A stretch of 64,000 nt of DNA from Clostridium hydrogeniformans DSM 21757 (GTDB taxonomy: Bacteria; Bacillota; Clostridia; Clostridiales; Clostridiaceae): NCBI RefSeq assembly GCF_000686705.1, contig NZ_JMLJ01000007.1, forward strand, positions 186,001 to 250,000, in the 5' to 3' direction. The position numbers were made by a program, and so were the translations under genes. Below are positions 54,971 to 63,729 of the stretch, piece by piece (positions within the stretch are counted from its first letter, which is position 1; every line of letters starts with the position of its first letter). The notes under the pieces were generated by a model that saw only the letters and a program-made list of their open reading frames with translations, was not told the origin of the DNA and made no database searches.

Positions 54971-55771
54971 TTACTTTAAGGTATTCTTTATATAATCTAA
55001 CCATATACTATAAAAATTGGCCTTAGGATGTATCCCATCTGGCTCATAAAAATTATCCTTATTTTCTATAGTACTTGTTAAATTAATATAGTTTACTTTT
55101 AGTTCTTTAGCCATTTTATTAATTGCGTTGTTAAATTCATAAACTCTATCCCTAGATAAGTCCTTATTCTTGGAGACAGCTTTTTCTTCCACTGGCAATA
55201 TGGATTGTACATATATTTTTGTTTTAGGTAGGTTCTTTTGTATTTTTTCTATAAGGTTACTATATTCTTTTATAAAATCATCACTACTGCTAAAAAGGGT
55301 TAAATCATTCATTCCATACATAAGAAAAATTCTTTCTGGATTTTTACTTACTACCTTGTCTATATATTCATGTGCCTTTACAGTAGTCTCTCCTTTTTTT
55401 GCAATAACTGATGAATCATTTAAAACTTTATAATATGGCATGGCTTCAGTTATGGAATCCCCCATAAATAAGTCCTTACTAAAATACTCTTTGTTATCCA
55501 TATTAATATTTCTTTCCTTATTTTCTGGTATACTACTCTCCTCTTTTTTACTCCTACTTAATAATATTTTTCCTTCTATTTCTTCTATATTTTTATTATC
55601 TAAATTTTTAAGTTCTAAGCATCCCTTTTCTATTAAATTTAAATCTAATTTTCTCTTAAAGTATTTTCTTGCAATAATAAAAGATGAAAAGCTTACTAAA
55701 ATAACACCTCCTAATATTATAATTGTTCTAATCTTACTTTTTCTTTTTCTCTTTATCCTTTCTTTTACCAT
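54971..55771 (-). CDS. SGNH/GDSL hydrolase, membrane anchored
   Basis: A 266-residue exoprotein with a membrane helix (about residues 15-34) after a very basic N-terminus. The SGNH blocks are block I FMGDSITEAMPYY, block III YGMNDLTLFS (Gly/Asn) and block V EPDGIHPKANFY (Asp/His), so the esterase site is complete. In such clusters it either removes or transfers O-acetyl groups on the surface polymer. First gene of the four-gene leftward operon. Confidence 0.88.
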   Translation of the reverse strand: MVKERIKRKRKSKIRTIIILGGVILVSFSSFIIARKYFKRKLDLNLIEKGCLELKNLDNKNIEEIEGKILLSRSKKEESSIPENKERNINMDNKEYFSKDLFMGDSITEAMPYYKVLNDSSVIAKKGETTVKAHEYIDKVVSKNPERIFLMYGMNDLTLFSSSDDFIKEYSNLIEKIQKNLPKTKIYVQSILPVEEKAVSKNKDLSRDRVYEFNNAINKMAKELKVNYINLTSTIENKDNFYEPDGIHPKANFYSIWLDYIKNTLK

Positions 55772-56147
55772 TGCCTTCTCCCTCTTTCAACATAAAGTGA
55801 CTAATAATTAATTATTATACTCCTGATTTTTTTTCATTTGATTAAAAATTAGTTACTTAAATATAACAAAGTGTTATATTTCTTAAAATATTAATAAATT
55901 ACTTTAATTAAATAAACTATTAATGTTTTAAATAAGCTAATTTTTGACACCTAGTCTCATATATTAATTAACTATAAAAATTTATCACTATTTTGAAGCT
56001 ATAAAATAAAAAACTTATGTTTCTTTAAAAAGATTTTTTTAAGATGGTAGATTACTTAAAATATTAATTTCTAAAATGGATAGTTTATATACTTATATAT
56101 AAGTTTTATATTGCTGATGGAAAACCGAGAATTAAATAATACTAAAT
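55772..56147. other. Intergenic region, promoter of acetylation cluster
   Basis: AT-rich, no gene or known RNA motif recognised. Confidence 0.4.
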
Positions 56148-56180
56148 AAAAAGAAAGACTTATGAAAAGTCTTTCTTTTT
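56148..56180 (-). terminator. Strong terminator
   Basis: AAAAAGAAAGACTT and its exact complement with a 5-nt loop and T-run, 39 bases past the stop of the leftward gene that begins at 57043. Confidence 0.85.
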
Positions 56181-56218
56181 TATTTAAAAATCTAATTTTT
56201 TAAATTTTATATTAATTC

Positions 56219-57043
56219 CTAAAGCTTTTTAATACCCTCAGTAAGCCCATCTAGTATAACCTTATTATAATCGGTACATTCTATAAATTTATATTCAGGT
56301 AAACTATGTCTTAATGCTTCTATGTTACAATTTTCTGATACTATATATACTTTATTAGTTAAAGGAAGGTCCCAACTTTTCTTTACTATTTGCCTATCTT
56401 CCTTTTTTATTAATGATATATCATATTCTTTAGGTAGTTCTTTACTTATTTCTAATTCTAAATCCTTAATCATCTTTTCTAAATCTAAGGAATCTATATT
56501 AGAAAAGTTTTTCTCAACTCTTTTGACAAAAAAGCATCCACCACCAAACACAATACATATATATGTATGATTCTTATAGGAATATATAAATCTAGATTTC
56601 TCAAAAACTGCTTCATCATTTAATGCAAAAATCTTCTCCTCTTCTCCTGAAGCTGCAACTAAAATATTTGAAGTAAAAAATACTCCCTTTATTATATACT
56701 TCTTAAATATGCCTTTAAGTATATTTATAGGTTTAGCTTCATTTATATTAGCTAACATTTCATGAGGAATAGAAACTATAAGAAATATATTTCCAAGTCC
56801 CTTGGTCCTTCCACTTATTACATGCTTAAACAGTATGTCCATAGCCTCATCATCATATATATAGTCTTCATTTTTAAATTTTTCAGCTAAAGCTTCACTA
56901 ATATTTTTATCTTTTATAAAATCCTCTATACTAGTACATATTATCTCCTCTTCATTAGGATCTAGAATTCTTACATAGCCTTGAAGTAAATCTAAGGCTA
57001 TAACTCTCTTTTTAAAAAACTTCAAAAATTTATTCATATGCAT
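56219..57043 (-). CDS. Hypothetical protein, faint actin-like (MreB-type) features
   Basis: A 274-residue soluble protein without clear family. The start RVIALDLLQGYVRILDPNEEEIICTSIEDFI recalls the phosphate-1 strand pair of actin-like ATPases, and IFLIVSIPHEML followed by a helix and YIIKGVFFTSNILVAASG recalls the middle of MreB. The glycine-rich nucleotide loops (DLGT, GGGT) are degenerate or absent; only FGGGCFFVKR is glycine-rich. I therefore leave it unnamed. It sits 190 bases before another poorly known gene in the same direction. Confidence 0.5.
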   Translation of the reverse strand: MHMNKFLKFFKKRVIALDLLQGYVRILDPNEEEIICTSIEDFIKDKNISEALAEKFKNEDYIYDDEAMDILFKHVISGRTKGLGNIFLIVSIPHEMLANINEAKPINILKGIFKKYIIKGVFFTSNILVAASGEEEKIFALNDEAVFEKSRFIYSYKNHTYICIVFGGGCFFVKRVEKNFSNIDSLDLEKMIKDLELEISKELPKEYDISLIKKEDRQIVKKSWDLPLTNKVYIVSENCNIEALRHSLPEYKFIECTDYNKVILDGLTEGIKKL

Positions 57044-57230
57044 TTAACCCCTTAACTTAATATAATTAATAAATTTATAAAATAAACTAACTTGATTTTT
57101 TACTTATTATAAATCATAGTTAATCCCAGCCATTGAATCTCTACTTCTACACACAACCCTAATTATGTAGAGTAATTAAAGTTACAGTTCTACTTAAATA
57201 ACAATTTATTTCTAATAAAAATATTTAAAA

Positions 57231-57992
57231 TCAAGCTTTACTACTTTCCTCTATTATTCTAGTTTTTAATTCCTTATTAATCTTATTGTTCCCATAGAGC
57301 CATGCTATCATAGATTGACTTAAAGAATATTGCAGATTATATTCTTCTCTCTTATATGAATAAGACATTATTTCTCTCAAAAGATCTTTTTCCTTTAATA
57401 ATTCTATAAACTTTTTACGTGTCTTATCACCAAAAGAATTGTCTAATAAACCAATAGATTTTCCATAAGTCATTAAAGAATCATATAGATATTCTATAGT
57501 AGCAAGCAAGTTATCCTCAGAATTATTTATAAAAAATAATATATCAGATTCCTCCATGGAATCAATCTTTATTCCTCCAGTAATTTCTATGGCTTTTATA
57601 ATCTCATCTTCTATATGTTCTTCAGTATTTTTCACATAAACTAAAGGATTATTATTATTAATTTCATTAAATAATTTAGTAAGTAATAATATATGTACCC
57701 CTAGCATTTTATCCTTAATGTGATAATCCAAGAAAGTATTATTAAAATCCTTATTGTAACTGAAGCCATAGGCTATAATACTTTTTTCCTTCTTTAAATT
57801 AGTTATTACTTTTTCTAATTCATGGATTTCATTATTAAAATCATCTACGGAAATTATGAATCCTATTATATTATTGATTAGCTTTAATTCTTTTAAATCT
57901 TTTATATGTACAATCTCATAATCTAAAGATATACTACATAAATCTTTTAAATCTCTATTTTCTGTCTTTGATATGTATACTATTTTTTCCAT
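57231..57992 (-). CDS. Remote DUF4127-like protein
   Basis: A 253-residue soluble protein. Residues about 185-240 (GKSIGLLDNSFGDKTRKKFIELLKEKDLLREIMSYS) resemble the C-terminal part of DUF4127 proteins (a VG-xD-xxxxNGxD...LL-xLAAYxGWN pattern), and ESDILFFINNS matches an earlier strand. The conserved GWNTAGN is not preserved, so it is divergent. Function unknown. Confidence 0.5.
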   Translation of the reverse strand: MEKIVYISKTENRDLKDLCSISLDYEIVHIKDLKELKLINNIIGFIISVDDFNNEIHELEKVITNLKKEKSIIAYGFSYNKDFNNTFLDYHIKDKMLGVHILLLTKLFNEINNNNPLVYVKNTEEHIEDEIIKAIEITGGIKIDSMEESDILFFINNSEDNLLATIEYLYDSLMTYGKSIGLLDNSFGDKTRKKFIELLKEKDLLREIMSYSYKREEYNLQYSLSQSMIAWLYGNNKINKELKTRIIEESSKA

Positions 57993-58360
57993 GTATTCCC
58001 CTTCTTTTACCCCTTAATAATATTTTACAGAATATTTCTAAGAATATTCTACCACAACTTTCCCTTAAATACTTGTTTGTAACCGTATTTTGTTTTTGGT
58101 TTACTTTTAATTTAGTTTACATAATATTTATTTCGTTGCACAACTTAGAATCAATAAAACTTTTCAACTTGTCTAACATTAAACACTGTATTTACTCAAA
58201 CATATAAGTCTCCCTTGAATTTGATTTAGCTAAATAACTAGTCATTGAAGCTATGCTTATGCTATAATTTACCTAAATTGTAATTTAAACTCAAACAATT
58301 TTTATTGTATGTAGACTAATTTATAAAAATAATAAAGATTTAGCTTTAGGAGGTAAATTA
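57993..58360. other. Divergent intergenic region
   Basis: Promoters for both neighbours; a 79-codon plus-strand frame (57968-58207) has no ribosome site and overlaps the start of the leftward gene, so it is not called. Confidence 0.4.
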
Positions 58361-58537
58361 ATGAAAAAAGAAAAAAGATTTAAGGTTGTATCTTCAGAAG
58401 GAGCCCTAGAAAGTTATAGAGTGATAGTTGACACAGAAACTGGAGTAAACTATCTATATATTAGTAATGGTGCTGCAGGTGGAGTAACTATATTATTAGA
58501 CTCACAAGGCAATCCAATTATAACAAGAGATGAATAA
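58361..58537 (+). CDS. DUF6440-type small protein
   Basis: A 58-residue protein with an excellent TAGGAGG site and a terminator. The pattern KEKRFKVVSSEG, then VIVDTETGVNYLYIS and GGVTILLDSQGNPII, is that of the small DUF6440 family seen in Firmicutes and phages. Function unknown. Starts the accessory region that runs to the right edge. Confidence 0.75.
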   Translation: MKKEKRFKVVSSEGALESYRVIVDTETGVNYLYISNGAAGGVTILLDSQGNPIITRDE

Positions 58538-58581
58538 TATAATTTATCATTTAATTTAATGAAACTTTAATGAAGTACAAG

Positions 58582-58609
58582 AAACCAAGCTGTTAAAACT
58601 GCTTGGTTT
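58582..58609 (+). terminator. Terminator of DUF6440 gene
   Basis: AAACCAAGC..GTT and AAC..GCTTGGTTT form a nearly perfect stem, followed by a T-rich tract. Confidence 0.85.
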
Positions 58610-58790
58610 TTATATTTTTTATGTAATTTTCAATAGCATATTAGTGTTCAAATATTAATCATATGCAAATGTTGATGTATCTAGGCATATAGGAGTATTT
58701 ATTAATGGGGTATTAGTAAATTTTATTATATCTTACTATATATTTTTTGACGTTTTTTTGCCGTCAAAAATATTCTTTAAGATAATCAGT

Positions 58791-58824
58791 AAAGAGGTAG
58801 TAAAATTAAATTTACTACCTCTTT
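58791..58824. terminator. Orphan terminator-like hairpins
   Basis: AAAGAGGTAGTAAA and its exact complement with a 6-nt loop and T-run; a second stem (TTTTTGACG with CGTCAAAAA) lies 25 bases before it at 58743-58770. No gene precedes them in 58610-58742, which suggests that one has been lost here. Confidence 0.6.
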
Positions 58825-58983
58825 CATTTTTATAAAGTTCCTTCTTCAATATTTATTCATTACTATACCCGTAATATTTGCATAACCTTGAATAGTTAAG
58901 ATAATTTTTAGTATCATCGTATCCTCTAATACTTCCTTTTTGTTATGATTAAAGCTATCTTAATAATAGAAGGAGGTACATAT

Positions 58984-59316
58984 ATGTTTTCTATAAACAT
59001 GACAATGACTATATCAGAAAAAGATATAGAAAAATTTGTTTCTATGATTAATGAGCAGATACAATTAAAACCTATTAATACCAATGTAGTTATATCAACT
59101 GAAGAAAAAATAACTTCTGATTATCTTTTATCTGTATCCGAAGTAGCTGAACTTCTTAAGACTAATAAAAATATGATTTATACTTTAGTTGATAAGAAAC
59201 TATTAAGAGCTATGAAGGTATGAAGTTTAAAAATCAGAAACTCTGAGGTAATAAGATTTTTAGATGAATATGAAGGAAAAGATTTAACAAATTTAGATAA
59301 TATTAAACTACTATAA
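58984..59316 (+). pseudogene. HTH_17 (excisionase-like) gene broken by TGA
   Basis: A 110-codon frame with AGAAGGAGG before ATG 58984. Residues about 50-90 form an HTH_17/excisionase domain (LLSVSEVAELLKTNKNMIYTLVDKKLLRAMKV). TGA at 59221-59223 interrupts it, and the frame goes on for 30 codons (SLKIRNSEVIRFLDEYEGKD) exactly as family members do after a Gly in KxGxxxKIR. A GGA to TGA change is the simplest explanation. A truncated protein without the end of the wing would be made. Confidence 0.8.
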
Positions 59317-59335
59317 TGTATAACTATTTAAACTA

Positions 59336-59367
59336 AAAAGAAGGTAGCTAATTCACTACCTTCTTTT
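59336..59367 (+). terminator. Terminator of HTH_17 gene
   Basis: AAAAGAAGGTAG and CTACCTTCTTTT, 8-nt loop, 19 bases past the final stop. Confidence 0.85.
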
Positions 59368-59712
59368 AGTTTACCAAGAAAGAAAATACTATTCCATCCT
59401 CTTCAACTTCCCATCCTGTTATACTATAATCCTTGTTTTACAATATAAATTTATATTTATATAGATTCATATCATATACCACATTCTTTTTCCAATTATC
59501 TCAATATGAAAATTAATTACTTAAATATATTAATCTAGTTATCATAAAAAAATTAAGTAATTACCTATAGCTACTTGTAATAATATACAAATTTTCTATT
59601 ATATACATATTTTTCCTAAAAACGCTTGAATCATATGCAAAGTAATTGTATAATTGCATTATATCAATTGTAATTATATTGAAAATTTGTATTACGAAAG
59701 GAATGACTTATT
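59368..59712. promoter_or_regulatory. Upstream region of bacteriocin gene
   Basis: No gene. An inverted repeat TAATTACTTAA (59514-59524) with TTAAGTAATTA (59553-59563) lies 150 bases before the bacteriocin start and could be an operator. GAAAGGAATG serves as ribosome site. Confidence 0.45.
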
Positions 59713-60300
59713 ATGATTTTAAAGAAAAAAGGAATTATAGCTGCCGCTTTAGTATCAACACTACTTATAACCGGCACTGTTCCAGCTTCAGCTTCTACTG
59801 TAAATAAAATTAAAGAGGATGTTGTTAAACAATTGAGTGTTACAAATCCGGATGCAGCTAACACTTTTCGTGATTTAAGCAACGAAGGAATTGAAATACT
59901 ATTTAATGCAATAGAAAAAATGCCAATGGAATTATTAGAAAAAGGAGATCCTAAAGAAATATCTGATTTCTTAATACTTCATGGGGTAGATATAAAATTT
60001 GCTGATGCTGAAAATGCTGATGAAAATTCTGGAGTTATTCTTTATGGATGGTGGGATGTCACAAAGTGTGTAGCCGCTATAACTTGGTTAGTTGGTAGTA
60101 CAATTCTTGGAGTAGGATTACTTATGAAACTTAAGAACTTCATAGCTGCCGCTGGAGGAGTAAGCGCAGCAGCTACAGCACTTGTTGCGTTGGCTAGAGA
60201 AGGATTTACCCAAGCAAATATTAATCGTTTTGGAACTGCATTGTTAGAAACTGCATCAACTATTCTTGGAATCCAAGCTATTCAAGATAATTGTAGCTAA
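59713..60300 (+). CDS. Closticin 574-like bacteriocin precursor
   Basis: A 195-residue secreted precursor. Residues 1-28 are a Sec signal peptide (basic KKK, hydrophobic core, PASAS). Residues 29-110 are an acidic propeptide. Residues about 111-195 are a hydrophobic, cationic-then-neutral peptide opening GWWDVTKC and ending IQAIQDNCS. As I recall it, closticin 574 of Clostridium tyrobutyricum is also the C-terminal ~82 residues of a longer Sec-exported precursor, opening with W-xxx-KC, having LxKxKxxIAxxGG in the middle and ending GIQANCF; the same marks occur here (LMKLKNFIAAAGG). Cys119 and Cys194 could form a disulfide. Processing protease and immunity protein are not identified. Confidence 0.75.
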   Translation: MILKKKGIIAAALVSTLLITGTVPASASTVNKIKEDVVKQLSVTNPDAANTFRDLSNEGIEILFNAIEKMPMELLEKGDPKEISDFLILHGVDIKFADAENADENSGVILYGWWDVTKCVAAITWLVGSTILGVGLLMKLKNFIAAAGGVSAAATALVALAREGFTQANINRFGTALLETASTILGIQAIQDNCS

Positions 60301-60315
60301 ATAATTAGTTTTAAT

Positions 60316-60345
60316 AAAAAGACAGAATATATATTCTGTCTTTTT
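60316..60345. terminator. Palindromic bidirectional terminator
   Basis: AAAAAGACAGAATAT and ATATTCTGTCTTTTT form a perfect 30-base palindrome between the bacteriocin stop and the convergent small gene. Confidence 0.85.
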
Positions 60346-60366
60346 ATTAAATTAATACTTAAAATA

Positions 60367-60465
60367 TTAGACTTGCCTTTTTAAATTATCTTTTATCATT
60401 TTTATACCAATAACAGCTGATCCTATCCCAATTATAAACATACATATTACTTTTATTATCTCCAT
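60367..60465 (-). CDS. 32-residue membrane peptide
   Basis: A short gene with ACTGGAGGATACTTT before the ATG. The peptide has one membrane helix (IIKVICMFIIGIGSAVIGI) and a basic tail (KMIKDNLKRQV). Size and form fit a type I toxin, a small immunity peptide or a membrane-protein modulator; no family is recognised. It is convergent with the bacteriocin gene and shares its terminator. Confidence 0.55.
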   Translation of the reverse strand: MEIIKVICMFIIGIGSAVIGIKMIKDNLKRQV

Positions 60466-60905
60466 AAAGTATCCTCCAGTCATATAATTTATTTTTAATT
60501 AAATATTTTAAGTACCTATACAGTATTAAGTTATAAAAAATATTAATATAATTTATAACTTATTTATAACATTATTTTTACTTAACATCAAACCTTTTTA
60601 TAGAAATTTATAACTATATTTACATTTAAATCAATAAATCTATGGAAATATTAAATTTGATATTTTGTTTCTAAAATATTTTAATCTTAAGAATAGAATA
60701 ATTGAATCAAATCCCTTCTAAATTTAAAAATATTCTTATATGTAAAAGTATTTATTATAAAATTAAAATCCTTAAACATTCTATAATATATTAATGCTAA
60801 GGATTTCTACTTATTGGTTAAAAATGGTATAAATAACTTTAATTTTGTCTATAATTACAAAGCTACGTTATTCATAATTCTCCAATATTTGATTAAAATA
60901 AAAAA

Positions 60906-60937
60906 GGTGGTCTAAGGATTATTCTCCCTAGACCACC
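60906..60937. terminator. Bidirectional terminator
   Basis: GGTGGTCTA and TAGACCACC with A- and T-tracts on both sides. The stretch 60466-60905 before it has no gene that I can recognise. Confidence 0.8.
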
Positions 60938-61015
60938 TTTTTTATTTTATAAATTATTATTAAAGGAGTGCTCCTATAGTCAAGGTTCTTTGATTCCTTA
61001 GACTATAGGAATCCC

Positions 61016-61096
61016 TTATCTAGCTATTTGTGTATTTAACATTAAAAACACTATAAGAAAGATAAGGAATACTAAAATTTTCTTAAGAATCTTCAT
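61016..61096 (-). CDS. 26-residue membrane peptide
   Basis: TTAGGAGTGCATT precedes the ATG. The peptide is a basic start (MKILKK) plus one hydrophobic helix and the end NTQIAR. A stem CCTATAGTCTAAGG / CCTTGACTATAGG follows the stop. It may be a small toxin or a lysis-associated peptide. Together with the other 26-32-residue membrane peptide it lies between bacteriocin and endolysin genes. Confidence 0.5.
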   Translation of the reverse strand: MKILKKILVFLIFLIVFLMLNTQIAR

Positions 61097-61171
61097 AATG
61101 CACTCCTAATTTTTATTTTATAATATATTTCTTTTGATACTATCACTAAGTTGTTTATACGTCAACTTTTA

Positions 61172-61942
61172 TTATGATGTAAATAATATTCTCCATGTGT
61201 TAGGACCCACGATTCCATCGGCTCCTATATGTTTATCTGATTGCATTCTAATTATAGAATCATAGGTACCTTGTCCAAAAATTCCATCAGCACCCCATTG
61301 TCCTATATTATATCCAATACTTATAAGCTTCTCTTGTATAAGTTTTGTTAAATTTCCCCTTGCTCCTTTCTTTACTAAAACATTTGCCTTTTGTGTATTG
61401 GGTCCATAATAGCCATCCTCATTTAATCCTGATCCAAATTGTATATTAAGTTCTCTTTGTACTTTTTTTATCCATTCTCTGTTATTAAAAACCACATTAT
61501 TATTTGTTAAATTATCCTTAAATCTCTCTAAAGGAAAGTTAGCTCCAGGGCAATCTGTACTATAATAATCCCTATGCCCTCCTATCTCTATAATTCCATA
61601 TTTATTTTTAAGATAACTTACAAGCTCCATAGTAGCATTAAATTGTTCTTCTGGCATATTATCAACCATATAGTTTCCCTCTAAACACACGCTTATACTA
61701 ACTGCATTTTGTCCTGGACAATGTGCTCCTATTGACCACTCTGGTCTTCCTCTATAAATAGAACCATCTTTTCTTACATAGAAATGATAGCCTATACCAC
61801 TCCATTTAAATTGCCTCTTGTGTAGATCATGTACCCTTTCTATAGTCCACCCATTGCATTCTGGATGGTGTAAAATTATTTTATTAGTTATCTCTCTTTT
61901 ACTTAAGCTCCCAAAAGATACATTGCTTTCTTTTATATTCAC
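61172..61942 (-). CDS. Phage-type N-acetylmuramoyl-L-alanine amidase
   Basis: About 256 residues. The Amidase_2/PGRP domain has zinc ligands in IILHHPECNG, GGHRDYYSTDCPG (His and the DxC motif), and the usual WSGIGYHFYVRKDGSIYRGRP. Two C-terminal PG_binding_1 repeats follow (DGYYGPNTQKAN and DGIFGQGTYDSI...DGIVGPNTWRIL). There is no signal peptide, so it would need a holin, as for endolysins. GTG 61942 is preferred: GGGAGAGG lies five bases before it, whereas ATG 62008 has no ribosome site. It closes the prophage lysis module. Confidence 0.92.
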   Translation of the reverse strand: MNIKESNVSFGSLSKREITNKIILHHPECNGWTIERVHDLHKRQFKWSGIGYHFYVRKDGSIYRGRPEWSIGAHCPGQNAVSISVCLEGNYMVDNMPEEQFNATMELVSYLKNKYGIIEIGGHRDYYSTDCPGANFPLERFKDNLTNNNVVFNNREWIKKVQRELNIQFGSGLNEDGYYGPNTQKANVLVKKGARGNLTKLIQEKLISIGYNIGQWGADGIFGQGTYDSIIRMQSDKHIGADGIVGPNTWRILFTS

Positions 61943-62114
61943 ATTATCCTCTCCCTTATATTTAAACTTAAAAAAGTCCTTAACTTTTAATAAGCTAAAG
62001 ACTTTCATATTTGTAAACTAAGTTTTTATTTAAATAATTCTCTGAATATATGTTCTAAAATATATAGTACAATATTCTTTTCAGTCATATCATGTACTAA
62101 TACAACATGAAAAT

Positions 62115-63332
62115 TTAGTCTCTTCTCGAAGGGATATTTAATTCACATAATCGTCCTGGCCACATATCAATACCGAGTCTCCACCTGATGTTTTTACTGA
62201 GCTTTCTAAAGTATCCATTACCTACTTCATGGGTAATATCTGTACACAAAGTTACATCTAAATTAGTTAATGGATATTGATGTTGAAGAGCTCCTGTTAC
62301 ACCTAGTGCTAACATAGGTTCACCACTAGGTGCAGTATTTCCCATAGGATATAATAAAGAGAGTACCTCGTCTGTCCTCGAGAACCAAACTATTGTGTCA
62401 TTAGATATTTTAGGGGTAACTCCATAATCTCCAGTATTAGTAAAAGCATCAGCTGGAATAGCAGCAGCCATGCACCACCATGATTTGCATATTGGAATAT
62501 AAGTATTTTCCCTACCAGAATAATATTTATTTGCTGCGAATGCTACTGCCTCATTACCTAAAGAATGTGAAATTATATATCCACTTTTAGACTTTTGTTC
62601 ATCTAATCTAAAAATTGAATGAAATAAAGGTGTAAGACATTTTTCTCCTGCATATCTAGCTCTATTAACTAACTCTCTCCATAAAATAGCAAGGTATAGT
62701 AATGGAGAGTCATCTTCAACGTTTGTTGCCAGCTCTGCTTCAAGAGCTCTCCGTATTAATAAATTAGTTTCATTTGTGAGATCACTATCATAACTTAAAA
62801 TATAAACATCATATTCATCAGAATCCGGATCTCTTTCACCTTTAAACAGTCTAGTAGCTTTTTCAAATTCCTCATAAAATTTATAAGCATCTTCCTTCTT
62901 TCGTGCATATTGCATTCCATGCACAAAAATAAGTGGGTATACCCTTGTTCTAGGACTTCTACTTGAGGTATCAAACTCAACCATTTTAGGAGGTTCTCCT
63001 GTCCATACACATTCCGGATTTTCTAGATGGAACAGAATTGGTTCTGGAGGTGGATCTACTGCTCCCAAAATACGATCTTGAATTTTTCGTACAAGCGTTG
63101 CAGGAATGATACCGGCTTCAATTAATGATCTAACATATATTGTTTCGTACTGAATATATCTCTCCATCATACGAATACGTATTTGATCAATGTCTCCTAG
63201 ACAGTTTAATGTATGATTAATGTAGTGATTTATATCATCTGCCGTATTTTGAATAAATGTGTTTGCTCCCTTTTTAAAAGAATTTGTTGTATCCCGAGCT
63301 CCCTTAATTACTGATTTCGGACTCCATCCCAT
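62115..63332 (-). CDS. Alpha/beta hydrolase (lipase-like) in prophage module
   Basis: A 405-residue protein placed between holin and endolysin genes. Residues 130-370 look like an alpha/beta hydrolase: IFVHGMQ (oxyanion HG at 138-139), nucleophile elbow SHSLG (Ser257), Asp321 in FSRTDEVLSL and His368 in ITHEVGN, a plausible triad. The N-terminal 90 residues (KGARDTTNSFKKGANTFI...) are helical and not recognised. No signal peptide. The base composition is visibly richer in G+C than its neighbours, which suggests separate transfer. It could be a cargo gene, a lysis factor acting on lipid, or an antibacterial lipase effector; none is shown. Confidence 0.65.
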   Translation of the reverse strand: MGWSPKSVIKGARDTTNSFKKGANTFIQNTADDINHYINHTLNCLGDIDQIRIRMMERYIQYETIYVRSLIEAGIIPATLVRKIQDRILGAVDPPPEPILFHLENPECVWTGEPPKMVEFDTSSRSPRTRVYPLIFVHGMQYARKKEDAYKFYEEFEKATRLFKGERDPDSDEYDVYILSYDSDLTNETNLLIRRALEAELATNVEDDSPLLYLAILWRELVNRARYAGEKCLTPLFHSIFRLDEQKSKSGYIISHSLGNEAVAFAANKYYSGRENTYIPICKSWWCMAAAIPADAFTNTGDYGVTPKISNDTIVWFSRTDEVLSLLYPMGNTAPSGEPMLALGVTGALQHQYPLTNLDVTLCTDITHEVGNGYFRKLSKNIRWRLGIDMWPGRLCELNIPSRRD

Positions 63333-63474
63333 AATATTCCCTCCAATAAGAACGAAACTTTTTTATTATATTTTTATTGTGTGATAGTTTATGGGGAATT
63401 ATACTGAAAAACAAATAAATTATTCAAACTCGTATTTATATCTCTATATTACTTCTTATTTTCAACCTAGTTCC

Positions 63475-63726
63475 CTAGATATTTTTTTCTGTACTCTGCT
63501 TAATTAATTGATTAGTTAGTACCGCAACTCCAGTACATATAACACCTTCTATTATTGCTAAGATACTTATTGCTTCTATTCCTATAGCTCCAATTATACC
63601 TACAACTAATAGAATCCATGGTATGGTCCAATCTTTTATTTTAGATGCTTTTAAAAATATTCCTATAACATAAAGAGCAGCTACTAATATAAGTAACTGC
63701 TCTGGAACAAATTTTGTTAAATCCAT
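63475..63726 (-). CDS. Phage holin
   Basis: An 83-residue membrane protein with two to three helices (LLILVAALYVIGIFLK, IPWILLVVGIIGAIGI, and a third at ISILAIIEGVICTGVAVL) and a polar C-terminus. The start MDLTKFVPEQLLILVAALYVIG is typical of the clostridial phage holin family (Phage_holin_5 type). It would let the cytoplasmic endolysin reach the wall. AAAGGAAGG precedes the ATG and overlaps the stop of the XhlA-like gene. Confidence 0.85.
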   Translation of the reverse strand: MDLTKFVPEQLLILVAALYVIGIFLKASKIKDWTIPWILLVVGIIGAIGIEAISILAIIEGVICTGVAVLTNQLIKQSTEKNI

Positions 63727-63729
63727 ATT

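Noticed and set aside
59221-59223. TGA in the HTH_17 gene read as selenocysteine
   Set aside because: The position corresponds to a Gly in the KxGxxxKIR wing of the family, no cysteine chemistry is expected in an HTH protein, and no compact stem-loop follows. A GGA to TGA nonsense change is simpler.
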